From CAYXZQ01 sp963717515 (lineage in GTDB: Archaea; Nanobdellota; Nanobdellia; Woesearchaeales; DSVV01), in NCBI GenBank assembly GCA_963717515.1, contig OY970338.1, positions 248,001 through 312,000 on the forward strand: a DNA stretch of 64,000 bases. Reading direction: 5' to 3'. The notes beneath the pieces are model-generated. The model saw nothing but the letters and a program-made list of their open reading frames with translations. It was not told the DNA's origin and did no database searches. Shown here piece after piece: positions 50,207 to 59,767 of this stretch (position 1 is its first letter; every line of letters starts with the position of its first letter). The position numbers were made by a program, and so were the translations under genes.

Positions 50207-50836
50207 TCAATTTGATTTCTTCTTCTTTATGTGCTTCATGCCTGAGATGTTGTCCCTCTCCATCTCCTCCAGCCTGAATGTGATGAACCTGCCTGCTGCG
50301 ACCATCTCAGGGATGACTGCGAACTCGAGCGCATTGACCCTTCTCTTGGTCTTCTCGATCTCTGCGAGTATCTTCCTCATGGATATCTCTATCTCAGCCA
50401 CCCTGATGGCGATGTCAACGACCTTCTCGAATCCGTGGGCTGCACCATCGACATGGACAGAGCCTGTCAGGATTCCATAGCCCCTGTCTGTGAACTTCTT
50501 CTTTATCTCGCCTGACTTATCTATCTTCGGGACCTTTATCCCCATGACATTCTTTGTCTCTGTCTGGATCTCCGCATGCTTTGATATTGCAAGAGCCAAA
50601 GACCGCAAATACAGTTCAGACTCCTGCGTACGCGCTATGTTGAGCCTTGACTGGGCATCCCTGTAGGCGACAACCATCTCAGAGCGCAGGGTCTTTGCCT
50701 CCTTGAGTATCTCGAAGAATTCCATTATGAGCCCGTCCCTCTTCTTCTTCAACAGGCTATGCCCGTTCTTTGCAAGAACTATCTTCTTCTTGAGCTGAAG
50801 AAGCTCGCTTCTCGTTGGTTTAACATTCAATGCCAT
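50207..50836 (-). CDS. atpD: A-type ATP synthase subunit D
   Basis: 209 residues. N-terminal KPTRSELLQLKKKIVLAKNGHSLLKKKRDGLIMEF and C-terminal RRVNALEFAVIPEM are the two helices of the central rotor stalk (gamma-like). The last gene of the ATPase operon. It overlaps the carbonic-anhydrase-like gene by 10 nt. Confidence 0.95.
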   Translation of the reverse strand: MALNVKPTRSELLQLKKKIVLAKNGHSLLKKKRDGLIMEFFEILKEAKTLRSEMVVAYRDAQSRLNIARTQESELYLRSLALAISKHAEIQTETKNVMGIKVPKIDKSGEIKKKFTDRGYGILTGSVHVDGAAHGFEKVVDIAIRVAEIEISMRKILAEIEKTKRRVNALEFAVIPEMVAAGRFITFRLEEMERDNISGMKHIKKKKSN

Positions 50837-51768
50837 CTTATGTTGTAGAACCTCATCCCCTGTCCATCAACTGCCATTCCGTACACCCTGCCGCCCTTCT
50901 TAATGTATCCTTTCAGGGCAGTATCTTCCCGGAGCCTGTTCACGATCTTAACCAGTCTGCCCTCAGTAGATGCCGACAATATGCTGATGTCTGTCGTGCT
51001 GAAATTGTCATCATGGCCCTTGTAGTGCTCCCAAGCATATTGCGCAGAGCCTATCATGATGTCTGTGGGCACCCTTCCTTTTGCCTCGAATATCATGTTG
51101 GCCTGCGCAAACCTCCCACCGAGATATTCTGCAAGAGGCCTGTCAAGAGTCGTGAGCGAGATTATACTCGGGTTCTGTGATTTTGCAATGGGATAGCCAG
51201 TCTTCAAGACATCAGGATGGACCTCTTTTCTGTACATCTCGTTGGCTTCGAGCATTGAATTCCTGGCGCCATTGAGCCCAGGCGTGTCATTGTTGCCGAA
51301 TCCGCTCAGCTCGCATGTTGCGTTGTTTATCATTGCCTGGCCTGTCACATAGCCGAAATCCCTGAACTGTTTGATGACATTCAATTGGTTTGTCTCAGGG
51401 GTCGGAAGCGCAGTGAGAGCGACATAGAATAGCTCTCCCGGCATCTCTTTTCTCTTCTTATTGAGCTCTTCCGGGCTCAGCGACCGTAGGCCTGCAGCCG
51501 CCCCGCAGGCTCCGCAGCCTTTCGACTGCTCTGTGTTGTGCCCGACAACAAGCACATTGTCTATGCCTCTTGGTATCGCTGCAAAGTCAAAGAGATTGCC
51601 TGCGTTCTCTATGATGTAGAACCGGCCGTCAGATACAGCGGAGACAGGAATCCTTGCATCAGAGCAGATCACGATTGCTGTGTCAGTGATGACTTCTAGC
51701 TCTGGCTCGGCATAAGCCTCTTTCAATTCCATCAGCTCAGGCATGAGCTTTGTAATCTCTTCTATCAT
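50827..51768 (-). CDS. beta-carbonic-anhydrase-like protein within the ATPase operon
   Basis: 313 residues. ICSDARIP (C35, D37, R39) and NAGN (55-58) match the beta-carbonic anhydrase zinc site, and VVGHNTEQSKGCGACGA supplies H77 with C85 or C88, but the canonical HxxC is stretched by an insertion. The remainder (about 100-313) is unlike the standard enzyme (about 200). The gene sits between atpB and atpD, overlapping atpD by 10 nt and 1 nt from atpB. It may hydrate CO2, or be an inactive or redirected zinc protein. Position implies cotranslation with the ATPase. Confidence 0.7.
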   Translation of the reverse strand: MIEEITKLMPELMELKEAYAEPELEVITDTAIVICSDARIPVSAVSDGRFYIIENAGNLFDFAAIPRGIDNVLVVGHNTEQSKGCGACGAAAGLRSLSPEELNKKRKEMPGELFYVALTALPTPETNQLNVIKQFRDFGYVTGQAMINNATCELSGFGNNDTPGLNGARNSMLEANEMYRKEVHPDVLKTGYPIAKSQNPSIISLTTLDRPLAEYLGGRFAQANMIFEAKGRVPTDIMIGSAQYAWEHYKGHDDNFSTTDISILSASTEGRLVKIVNRLREDTALKGYIKKGGRVYGMAVDGQGMRFYNIRWH

Positions 51769-51769
51769 C

Positions 51770-53137
51770 TTATCTCTTCTTGTAGTATTTCTCCCTTAGC
51801 TTAGGGTCTATCCTTGTCAGCTCATTTTCCGGGATCGCTCCCATGAGCTCCCAGCCGATTCCCAGGGTCTTTGCAATGTCCCGGTCTTCTCTTCTGTCCT
51901 GCTGGACAAAGGCCTTCTCGAACTCTTCAGCGAACTTGAGCAGCCTCCTGTCCCTCTCGCTGAGCGAGTCCTCGCCGACAATCGCGACAAGCCCCCTCAT
52001 GTCCATGCCGGCAGCATAGTTGGCATATAGCTGGTCAGAGACCTGCTTGTGGTCCTCTCTTGTCTTCTTCGGACCTATTCCTGCGTTCATCAGCCTTGAC
52101 AATGAAGGAAGTATGTTCACAGGCGGGTAAATCCCCTTCATGTGAAGCTCCCTCGAGAGCACTATCTGGCCCTCTGTGATATAGCCTGTAAGGTCAGGGA
52201 TTGGGTGCGTGATATCGTCGCCTACCATCGTCAGTATGGGGATCTGTGTTATCGAGCCCTTCCTTCCCTTTATCATGCCTGCCCTCTCGTAGATCGATGC
52301 AAGGTCAGTGTACATGTAACCAGGATAACCTCTCCTTCCAGGAATCTCCTCACGAGCTGCGCCGATCTCACGCAGGGACTCACAATAGTTCGTCATGTCT
52401 GTCAGTATGACAAGCACATGCATGTCATGCTCGTATGCGAGATACTCTGCTGCTGTGAGCGCCATCTTGGGAGTCACCAGCCTCTCGATTGCCGGGTCGT
52501 CTGCAAGGTTGAGGAACACGACAGACCTCTCAAGAGCCCCTGTCTCCTCGAAATCCCTCATGAAATACTGGGCCTCCTCATTTGTGATGCCCATGGCAGC
52601 AAAAATGATAGCGAAATTCACGTCAGTGCCTATGACCTTTGCCTGCCTTGCAATCTGAAGTGCAATCTCATTATGCGGAAGGCCTGAGCCTGAAAATACA
52701 GGCAGCTTCTGGCCACGGACAAGGGTGTTTGTCGCATCGATCGTCGATATGCCTGTCTGGATGAATTCAGCAGGGCTGAGCCTCGAGTAAGGGTTGATAG
52801 CCGCACCTGTTATGTCCCTTCTCACTTCAGGGATAATCTCCGGCCCGTCGTCAATGGGCTTTCCTGAGCCATCAAGTATCCTTCCGAGCATGTCCTTTGA
52901 GCATGAGAGCTTGATTGTCTCGCCCAAAAATTTCACGCCAGCATTCCTGTCAATCTGGCTGGTCCCCTCGAACACCTGGACAACGACCATGTCGTCTGAT
53001 GTGTCCAGGACCTGGCCCTGCTTGAACCTGCCGTCAGAGAGCCTTATCTTAACAAGGTCTCCGTAAGCGACCCTGTCAGTATGCTCGACGAATATGAGCG
53101 GGCCTGCGATTCGTTTGATAGTCCTATATTCCTTCAT
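51770..53137 (-). CDS. atpB: A-type ATP synthase subunit B
   Basis: 455 residues. SGSGLPHNEIALQIARQAKV in place of a true P-loop, and the AIIFAAMGITNEEAQYFMRDFEETGALERSVVFLNLADDP, which marks the non-catalytic regulatory B subunit of the A/V-type ATPase. With A it forms the A3B3 head. Overlaps atpA by 4 nt. Confidence 0.97.
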   Translation of the reverse strand: MKEYRTIKRIAGPLIFVEHTDRVAYGDLVKIRLSDGRFKQGQVLDTSDDMVVVQVFEGTSQIDRNAGVKFLGETIKLSCSKDMLGRILDGSGKPIDDGPEIIPEVRRDITGAAINPYSRLSPAEFIQTGISTIDATNTLVRGQKLPVFSGSGLPHNEIALQIARQAKVIGTDVNFAIIFAAMGITNEEAQYFMRDFEETGALERSVVFLNLADDPAIERLVTPKMALTAAEYLAYEHDMHVLVILTDMTNYCESLREIGAAREEIPGRRGYPGYMYTDLASIYERAGMIKGRKGSITQIPILTMVGDDITHPIPDLTGYITEGQIVLSRELHMKGIYPPVNILPSLSRLMNAGIGPKKTREDHKQVSDQLYANYAAGMDMRGLVAIVGEDSLSERDRRLLKFAEEFEKAFVQQDRREDRDIAKTLGIGWELMGAIPENELTRIDPKLREKYYKKR

Positions 53138-54873
53138 TTTACCACCTTGAGATTCCTGAACTCTTCATCCATCTTCTTCTTCACACTGTCCAGGACCTTC
53201 TTGTAATCCTTATCGAACTTAGCATTCGAGATCTCCTCTTTTGCCTTGGTCTCAAGTATCTGCTTGACGCTCACGCCGTTCTGCAGCGCAGCATGGGCTA
53301 TGTCTGCAAAATGGAGCACTGTCTTCATCAGCATATAGCTCTTGTCCAGGTCGCAGTATGTGTCGACCTCATGGAAAGCGTTCTGCTGCAGGATGAATTC
53401 CCTGATAAGACGCGCAATCTCAAGGTCGAGCTGCTCCCTGTCAGGAAGCGCGTCAGAGCCGACAAGCTGCACGATCTCAAGGAGCTTGTCCTCCTGCTGG
53501 AGCTTCTTCATCATCTCTCCCACGCACTCTGACCAGTCAGGTGCGACATGCTCTGCAAACCACGGCCGCAATGAATTAAGGTACAATGAATAAGAGTTCA
53601 GCCAGTTGATAGATGGGAAATGCCTCCTCTGCGCAAGCTTCGCGTCGAGGGCCCAGAATGTCTTTGCGACCCTGAGGGTGTTCTGCGTGACAGGCTCTGA
53701 GAAATCCCCGCCAGGCGGGCTGACAGCGCCAATCACTGTCACTGAACCTTCCTTGTCAGAGCCTACCGGGATGACCCTTCCGCTCCTCTCGTAGAACTCA
53801 GCAAGCCTCGTCGACAGATATGCAGGATACCCTTCCTCGCCCGGCATCTCCTCAAGCCTTGATGATATCTCTCTCATGGCCTCTGCCCATCTTGATGTAG
53901 AGTCTGCCATGAGCGCGACAGAGTATCCCATGTCCCTGAAATATTCTGCAATCGTGATTCCTGTATAGATAGACGCTTCCCTGGCAGCTACCGGCATGTT
54001 GGATGTGTTTGCAATCAGCACTGTCCTGTTCATGAGCGGCTTTCCGGTCTTCGGGTCTGTCAGGTGAGGAAACTCTGTGAGCACCTCTGTCATCTCATTC
54101 CCCCTCTCTCCGCAGCCTATGTAGACAATAATCTCTGCATCGCACCATTTCGCGAGCTGCTGCTGGGACACGGTCTTTCCAGCGCCGAACGGCCCTGGTA
54201 TTGCTGCAACACCACCCTTGGCAACCGGGAAGAATACGTCAAATACCCTCTGGCCAGTCGTCAGAGGCACATCCGGGGCAAGCTTCTTCTGCATAGGTCT
54301 GGGAAACTTGATGGGCCATCTCTGCATCATGGTGAGCTTCTTGCCGTTGTCCAGGACTGCTATGGTGTCGTCGACAGTGAACTTGCCTGACTTTATATCC
54401 TTGATCTTCCCTGAGACGCCGTTCGGGACGATGATCCTGTGAATAAGCCCTTCTGTCTCCTCGACCTCGCCGATGACATTGCCTGCCTCTACAGAGGCTC
54501 CTTTCTTTACAACAGCCTTGAAGTCCCATTTTTTCTTATGGTCAAGGCCTGGCGCATCGACTCCCCTCTCGATGAAAGAGCCCATCTGGCTCTCGAGCAC
54601 CGGAAGAGGCCTCTGGATGCCGTCATATATGCTTGTGAGAAGCCCGGGTCCTAGCTCGACTCCAAGCGGCTCGCCTGTGTTTATCACCGGTTCGCCTGGC
54701 TTTATGCCTGTCGTATCCTCGTAGACCTGGATAGTCGTGTTGTCGCCGTCAATCTGGATGACCTCGCCCATGAGCTTCTCATTGCCCACTCTGACGACGT
54801 CAAACATCTTTGCAGTGATGCCCCGCGCAACCACGACAGGGCCTGCAATCCTGTATAATCTTCCGTCTTTCAT
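53134..54873 (-). CDS. atpA: A-type ATP synthase catalytic subunit A
   Basis: 579 residues, the normal size. P-loop GPFGAGKTV (about 225-233), the Walker B-like ALMADSTSRWAEAMREIS, and the non-homologous region (about 110-190) typical of the A subunit. No intein. It hydrolyses or makes ATP together with B. Upstream atpF ends 19 nt before. Confidence 0.97.
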   Translation of the reverse strand: MKDGRLYRIAGPVVVARGITAKMFDVVRVGNEKLMGEVIQIDGDNTTIQVYEDTTGIKPGEPVINTGEPLGVELGPGLLTSIYDGIQRPLPVLESQMGSFIERGVDAPGLDHKKKWDFKAVVKKGASVEAGNVIGEVEETEGLIHRIIVPNGVSGKIKDIKSGKFTVDDTIAVLDNGKKLTMMQRWPIKFPRPMQKKLAPDVPLTTGQRVFDVFFPVAKGGVAAIPGPFGAGKTVSQQQLAKWCDAEIIVYIGCGERGNEMTEVLTEFPHLTDPKTGKPLMNRTVLIANTSNMPVAAREASIYTGITIAEYFRDMGYSVALMADSTSRWAEAMREISSRLEEMPGEEGYPAYLSTRLAEFYERSGRVIPVGSDKEGSVTVIGAVSPPGGDFSEPVTQNTLRVAKTFWALDAKLAQRRHFPSINWLNSYSLYLNSLRPWFAEHVAPDWSECVGEMMKKLQQEDKLLEIVQLVGSDALPDREQLDLEIARLIREFILQQNAFHEVDTYCDLDKSYMLMKTVLHFADIAHAALQNGVSVKQILETKAKEEISNAKFDKDYKKVLDSVKKKMDEEFRNLKVVK

Positions 54874-54892
54874 TTCATCATCACCTTGATTG

Positions 54893-55207
54893 TCATTCCT
54901 TGTCCCAGAGGTCGACTCCGATGGACTTCTTAATCAGCTTTCTCAGCTCGATATTGGTATCCTCCTCTGTTATAGTGAGGAACACCGGCTCAATCGAATC
55001 ATTCACGACTTCCCTGAACTCCTCGCCGAGCCTGTTCATCGTCTCCTCCTGGAGTATTATCAGCCCTATCTCGGGGTTGTTCATGAGCTCTCGAACTGTC
55101 GCCTCTGGATCATCATTGCTTAGCCTGAAGGCCTTGCCGACCCCTGCCAGCTGGAATCCCAGCATGAACTCATTGTCTCCCAGCACTGCGACCTGTTTCA
55201 TCTTCAT
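54893..55207 (-). CDS. atpF: A-type ATP synthase subunit F
   Basis: 104 residues. QVAVLGDNEFMLGFQLAGVGKAF and EIGLIILQEETMNRLGEEFREV are the Rossmann-like rotor subunit F motifs. It binds D in the central stalk. Overlaps the atpC stop by 4 nt. Confidence 0.93.
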   Translation of the reverse strand: MKMKQVAVLGDNEFMLGFQLAGVGKAFRLSNDDPEATVRELMNNPEIGLIILQEETMNRLGEEFREVVNDSIEPVFLTITEEDTNIELRKLIKKSIGVDLWDKE

Positions 55208-56250
55208 ATCACCAATAGGTTATTCTCGATATAATCAGCTTCTATGCCTAGCTGCCTGCCCTTGACTATCGATCGAATGTTCCTCAGCTCGACAATCTTT
55301 GCCATCATGTAGTTTATTATGCTGACAATCGAGAGCGGGCTGTCATAATTTCTCAGGAATACGTTCTTCATGTGGTATTTCTGCAGCGTGAGCTCCACGT
55401 CCCTGACCCTGCCCTCGAACCTGACATGTTTTGCATAATATGTCTTGCCAAGCTCTGCATACAATGATTCGAGTGAATCCTTTGATGCAAGCCTGCGAAG
55501 CGCAGCCTTGTTAAGCCTGAGACCCCTGATGAGCATGTGGCTGAATACCTCATCACGCGGGAGGCCTTCTCTTGCAAACCTTAGGAGGTTCTTTATATTC
55601 ACCATGTCGATGTCCCTGAGCAGGAATTCCCTGAACGCCCTGCCGTGCCTGTCAAGACTTGCTGCTCCCTTTATTGCTGATTGAAAATATAGGCTGTCCA
55701 GCCTGTTCTCAAGCACAATAAGCTTCCCTGATTCCTTGTAGGATTCATATTCCTTCTTTATGTCCTTCTCATCAACTATCCTTGATTCCCGAAGAGCCTT
55801 GATCATCGAACCTGTCTCGAACAATGAAATGAAATGCGCTTCTGAAAATCTCCCTATAGGTTCCAATATCGATGCTACCTCTTCTTTTGTCGAATTGCTG
55901 AAAAGGCCCCTCAGCACAATCTTGAGGTTCTGGTAGTCAGCCCTCTCAAGATAGAGGCCAATCGCCCTCTCGACATCATCCGGACAGATCCGCCTGAGCT
56001 TGTCGAATACAGACTCCTGATTCTCCTTCAGCGCGTAATCAATGAGCTCGATGCCTGCGAATTTTGCAGAGTTCCTGGTTATCTCATCAGAGTACTCTGA
56101 TTCCTGCAGGTATTTCGTGATTCCCGGCAGGTCCATCTTCAGGAGCTTGTGGTACTCACCCGCCTGCAGGAGCTTGGCCTTCATGGCGCTGACCCTGGCG
56201 TAAGCATATGGAAAAGTCCTCTTCCTGATTGTCATCTTCTTGTTCTTCAT
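55204..56250 (-). CDS. atpC: A-type ATP synthase subunit C
   Basis: 348 residues, all helical, with PYAYARVSAMKAKLL near the N-terminus and the V-type subunit C (d) repeat pattern through DYQNLKIVLRGLFSN, IDMVNIKNLLRFAREG and ENNLLVI. It is the funnel coupling the central rotor to the K ring. Start overlaps the stop of atpE by 4 nt. Confidence 0.93.
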   Translation of the reverse strand: MKNKKMTIRKRTFPYAYARVSAMKAKLLQAGEYHKLLKMDLPGITKYLQESEYSDEITRNSAKFAGIELIDYALKENQESVFDKLRRICPDDVERAIGLYLERADYQNLKIVLRGLFSNSTKEEVASILEPIGRFSEAHFISLFETGSMIKALRESRIVDEKDIKKEYESYKESGKLIVLENRLDSLYFQSAIKGAASLDRHGRAFREFLLRDIDMVNIKNLLRFAREGLPRDEVFSHMLIRGLRLNKAALRRLASKDSLESLYAELGKTYYAKHVRFEGRVRDVELTLQKYHMKNVFLRNYDSPLSIVSIINYMMAKIVELRNIRSIVKGRQLGIEADYIENNLLVI

Positions 56251-56789
56251 CTGAAAAGCAAACCTGTAATCTCTTTTATGTCTTTTTCCTTTATCTCTTC
56301 AAGCCTTGTCTCAAACGAGTAATCGACCATTATCCTGCCGTCCCTGCTCTCTGCTATAAGACCGCCGGACATATCCCCTGCAACAGCACCCTTGAGCATG
56401 CCCAGGTCTGCCTTGCTGCAATAGACCTTGCCGACATCTATCTCCTTCTCTGCCTTCTTTCTGAGATTCTGGAGAAGCTCTTTTCTCTCAATTTTGCTGA
56501 AACTCTTTGAAAGCCTGGAGCTCACTTCATCAAAGACCCTGTCTATCAGCTCCTTCCTCACCATGAGTAGCATCTTCTTGACCTCGAGCTGGCTCTGGGC
56601 GATTCCCTTCTTCTCCATCATCCCGATGAGCTGTTGTACCTCCTCATCAGACTTTTTTTTCATGGTCTTGATTTCTGCATCTGCCTTTGCAAGTATCTCC
56701 TTCTTCTCTTTCTCTGCCTGGCCCAGGATTGCACCTGCATCCTTTTGTGTCTTCTGGAGCACAGCCTTCTCCAACTGTTCAAATCCCAT
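56247..56789 (-). CDS. atpE: A-type ATP synthase subunit E
   Basis: 180 residues. An N-terminal coiled coil (about 5-80) and a C-terminal globular domain (VRKELIDRVFDEVSSRL, VDYSFETRLEEIKEKDIKEITGLLF). It forms the peripheral stalk with H. It follows the proteolipid gene by 10 nt. Confidence 0.92.
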   Translation of the reverse strand: MGFEQLEKAVLQKTQKDAGAILGQAEKEKKEILAKADAEIKTMKKKSDEEVQQLIGMMEKKGIAQSQLEVKKMLLMVRKELIDRVFDEVSSRLSKSFSKIERKELLQNLRKKAEKEIDVGKVYCSKADLGMLKGAVAGDMSGGLIAESRDGRIMVDYSFETRLEEIKEKDIKEITGLLFR

Positions 56790-56799
56790 CGTGACCTTC

Positions 56800-57024
56800 C
56801 TAAAACTTTCCTATCAAAAGGATTGCGATGACAAGGCCGAAGATGACAAGGGTCTCTGGGATGACTGTGAGTATGAGCCCTTTACCAAATAATTTTTCAT
56901 CCTCTGCCATCGCCCCGATTGCTGCTGCACCTATCTCTTTCTCTGCGACGCCTGAGCCGTATGCGCTAAGTCCTACTGCCAGGGCTGCTCCAATCGCAAC
57001 CAAACCGCTTCCTATATCTACCAT
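56800..57024 (-). CDS. atpK: A-type ATP synthase proteolipid subunit K (c)
   Basis: 74 residues, a single two-helix hairpin. The ion-binding Glu lies in helix 2 (ILTVIPETLVIFGLV). The GxGxxxxGxGxA-like helix 1 (VAIGAALAVGLSAYGSGV) is typical. Without Q/T ligands expected of Na+ rings, a proton-binding site is more likely, but this cannot be settled from one site. Confidence 0.94.
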   Translation of the reverse strand: MVDIGSGLVAIGAALAVGLSAYGSGVAEKEIGAAAIGAMAEDEKLFGKGLILTVIPETLVIFGLVIAILLIGKF

Positions 57025-57049
57025 TCAAATCAACCTCCTGTTAATTTTT

Positions 57050-58921
57050 TCAATCTTCATTTGCCCCGAATGGCGAGAACTCCCTGCCCCCGCCCTTGTA
57101 GAACTTCGTGAAATGCTCTACATAATGGAGCCTCAATGAGTGTAAGAAGGGGCCTATGACCCCTAGTGCTATGTTGAATATGTGACCTATTGTGAAAATG
57201 AGGATTCCGCCGACAATGCCAAGGATTCCGCTTTTGAGGAGCGGTGCAGACTGCTCGTTTATGACTATTGCAAGGGACACGGATGCAAGCCCTATCGCCA
57301 TGAGCCGCATGTATGAGCCTATATGGACGAATACGCTCGGCAGCTCGACAATCCCCTGTATGCCTTCTCCTAAAAACAGCATGACCGCTGCAACAATAAT
57401 CAGTCCAAGACCCAAAAATATGCTGATATTGATAAATCCCATGAGCTTGAGCAGCGCCAAAGCCGCTCCAGCCTCGAGGATGAACCATGATGCTTTCTCG
57501 TATATCGCATGCTTTAGCCCATGCTGCCTGAGGACATTGATGAATCCCAGGATAAGGCCGAAATTGACATGCACCACTCCGAAGACAGCTGATATCTCGA
57601 TGAGCTCAGTCGCTGTCTCTGCACCTCTCTCGATGAATGGATAATGGAAATTGTGAACCAATGGCTGTATGTAGCTCAGCTGGGCGATCTCAAAACCGAA
57701 GAACTCCCCAAACACGAACCCGAATATTATGGACGACACTGCTGAGAACATCATTATCCTGAACAGGTCTTTTGAATCAGGGAACCGTTTCATCAGATAC
57801 ATCAAAAGGATTGCAATGACCAGGCCATAGCCGATGTCGCCCAGCATGAAGCCGAAGAATAACGGGAATGTTATGAACATGAATATCGTCGGGTCGAGCT
57901 CCCTGTAGCTTGGCATGGAGAAGAGCCTGAGCAGGAACTCATATGGCCTTGCCGGCAGGGGGTTGTCAAGCTTGACCGGAACACCCTCATCCTTCCCTAT
58001 CTCGCTGTCCTCGATATATATCTTGTTTGCAGTTGTCTTCTCAAGCTTTTTCTGGAGCCTGTCCCTGGATTTTTTCGGCACCCAGCCTGATATCATTGAT
58101 ATGTTTTTGGTCTCTGCAAACATCAGAGGTGCCTCTGCCTTCTTGAGGATTACAGACAGTGATTTCTCTGTGGACCTTATGTCCTTTTCCTTATCCCGCC
58201 TGGTTCTTTCAAGCTCCCTGTCAATATCATTTTTCCTCTTCACATGCCCTGCTGATTCTTTATAGATGTCCTTCAATGCATCTTTTCTGCAGAATTCCTC
58301 AGGAATCTTCAATTCAGTAAAATTATGCTCACGTAAGACATTCATGGCATCATTTTCCTTATCCTTGTCGATAAATACACAAACCAGCTGCCTGCCATCT
58401 AGAACAGCAGAAACCATTTCAAAACCGGTCTTGAGATTTTTCTTGAATCCCTGCTCCAAGCTGGATTCATAGTCAACAAAACCCAGGAAAAATACGAGAA
58501 GTCCTGTCTTCTTGAGCAAACCAGGGGATATCCCAAGAGCCTCAACCCCCATAAGCTTCTCTTTTGAGTCTGACAGGTGCTTGAGCCTTGCATCGGTCTC
58601 CCTCAACTCTGCCGTCAGCCTGGAAACAGCTGCATGGAGGCTCTCAATCTCCTTGAGCTTTGTCTTCGGGAACTCGAGCTCCTTGTATCTCTCATCCCTG
58701 TCCTTCTCAATGCCCAGCTGGAACATGACTGAGCGGAGCTTGACAACCGCATCTGACATAGCCTCTGAATCCTTCATGGGAATCCCTATATCAAGCTCCC
58801 CATCCTTCGAATGCTCGATTATGTCAATCACCCTGGCATTGTAGAGATCTTCTATGACAGGCCCAAGACTTATCCTTGGACAGATTATCCTTAATTTCAC
58901 CATCTCATCTGCTTTGAGCAT
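57050..58921 (-). CDS. atpI: A-type ATP synthase subunit I (a)
   Basis: 623 residues. N-terminal cytosolic arm with coiled coil (1-300), then about seven to eight transmembrane helices (from about 340: TIFMFITFPLFFGFMLGDIGYGLVIAI; GGILIFTIGHIFNIALGVIGPFLHSLRLHYVEHFTKFY). The C-terminal SLRLHYVEHFTKFY contains the pore arginine region. It conducts ions past the K ring. Preceded by atpH. Confidence 0.95.
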   Translation of the reverse strand: MLKADEMVKLRIICPRISLGPVIEDLYNARVIDIIEHSKDGELDIGIPMKDSEAMSDAVVKLRSVMFQLGIEKDRDERYKELEFPKTKLKEIESLHAAVSRLTAELRETDARLKHLSDSKEKLMGVEALGISPGLLKKTGLLVFFLGFVDYESSLEQGFKKNLKTGFEMVSAVLDGRQLVCVFIDKDKENDAMNVLREHNFTELKIPEEFCRKDALKDIYKESAGHVKRKNDIDRELERTRRDKEKDIRSTEKSLSVILKKAEAPLMFAETKNISMISGWVPKKSRDRLQKKLEKTTANKIYIEDSEIGKDEGVPVKLDNPLPARPYEFLLRLFSMPSYRELDPTIFMFITFPLFFGFMLGDIGYGLVIAILLMYLMKRFPDSKDLFRIMMFSAVSSIIFGFVFGEFFGFEIAQLSYIQPLVHNFHYPFIERGAETATELIEISAVFGVVHVNFGLILGFINVLRQHGLKHAIYEKASWFILEAGAALALLKLMGFINISIFLGLGLIIVAAVMLFLGEGIQGIVELPSVFVHIGSYMRLMAIGLASVSLAIVINEQSAPLLKSGILGIVGGILIFTIGHIFNIALGVIGPFLHSLRLHYVEHFTKFYKGGGREFSPFGANED

Positions 58922-58922
58922 A

Positions 58923-59243
58923 TTAACCTACTTTCTTAAGAAGTCCGATGACAAGGTCAGCAGCCCTGCCTATGTTCTTCTCAGCTGATTTTTTGATCTT
59001 GAGTTTTTCAGCCTCTCCCTTCTTCAGGATCCGGTCTTTCTTCTCCTGCATAGAGGATTCTGCTTCCTTTAACTTCTGTGAATTGTCCTTCTTGAGGCTT
59101 TCCCCGGTATTTTCCAGCATATCCCTGGCCTTGTTCCTTGCAGCTTCGACAATCCCGGCCGCTTTCTTATCAGTATCGCCCAGGATCTTCTCTGCCTTCT
59201 TTTCAACATCCATGACCTGTTTTATCTTATCTTCCATGTTCAT
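58923..59243 (-). CDS. ahaH: A-type ATP synthase subunit H (peripheral stalk)
   Basis: 106 residues from the ATG at 59243 (or the ATG at 59237). A long helix with Ala/Lys/Glu heptads throughout (KKAAGIVEAARNKARDMLENTG), typical of the coiled coil of subunit H. First gene of the operon H-I-K-E-C-F-A-B-(CA-like)-D. The longer frame to 59528 passes through the promoter and is not used. Confidence 0.85.
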   Translation of the reverse strand: MNMEDKIKQVMDVEKKAEKILGDTDKKAAGIVEAARNKARDMLENTGESLKKDNSQKLKEAESSMQEKKDRILKKGEAEKLKIKKSAEKNIGRAADLVIGLLKKVG

Positions 59244-59279
59244 ACCATCGCTTTTTTTTATGTATAGTCTGAAAAATTG

Positions 59280-59295
59280 ATTATTTATAAATATT
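59280..59295 (-). promoter_or_regulatory. promoter (TATA box) of the ATPase operon
   Basis: On the minus strand AAAATATTTATAAATAA stands about 37-52 nt before the atpH start codon, the strongest archaeal TATA box in the region. The leader is short and no ribosome site is obvious. Confidence 0.6.
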
Positions 59296-59399
59296 TTGGA
59301 AGCGCCTAAACATGCCTGCCAGAATCCAGGAGAATAGTAAGTACTTTGCAATGGTAAAAAAAGAAAAATTTTTATAAAAGGCCAGCAAACCATCATGAC

Positions 59400-59669
59400 A
59401 TGCTTGATAAAAAGGCGAACGGAGTTGTAATTGTCCTTGTCATCATAATAATAATTGTAGTCATCGCATGGCTCGTCGGCCTTGCAGGCAGGGAGTGCAA
59501 AAATGATTCTGACTGCGGAGCAGACCATTACTGCGGCTCAGATTACTCATGCCACGAGTTCAAGATAGTTCAGAAGACCGAGGTGAATTACGATCTCCTG
59601 ATGCCGTCTTTTGTCATCGGCATCGCGATAATCATCGGTGCTGTCATCCTCAGGTACAGGAAGGGCTGA
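59400..59669 (+). CDS. small two-helix membrane protein with a Cys-rich loop
   Basis: 89 residues. Helix 1 (about 8-27) and helix 2 (about 67-84) flank an extracellular loop with ECKNDSDCGADHYCGSDYSCHE, in which four cysteines with the pattern C-x5-C-x5-C-x5-C form a knot-like motif also found in secreted small domains. Function unknown. TATA box (TTTTTATAAAAG, about 59368-59379) 21-32 nt before the ATG. Confidence 0.65.
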   Translation: MLDKKANGVVIVLVIIIIIVVIAWLVGLAGRECKNDSDCGADHYCGSDYSCHEFKIVQKTEVNYDLLMPSFVIGIAIIIGAVILRYRKG

Positions 59670-59767
59670 GCAGATATTCAATTTTATATAAATATTGCTG
59701 CAACATTCCCACTAAAGGGTGGTTAATATGCAAAATAATAAATATAAGCTTTGAACACCCAACCAGG

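Noticed and set aside
59244..59528. N-terminal extension of the ATPase subunit H
   Set aside because: It runs through the operon promoter and a divergent gene, and lacks protein-like composition.
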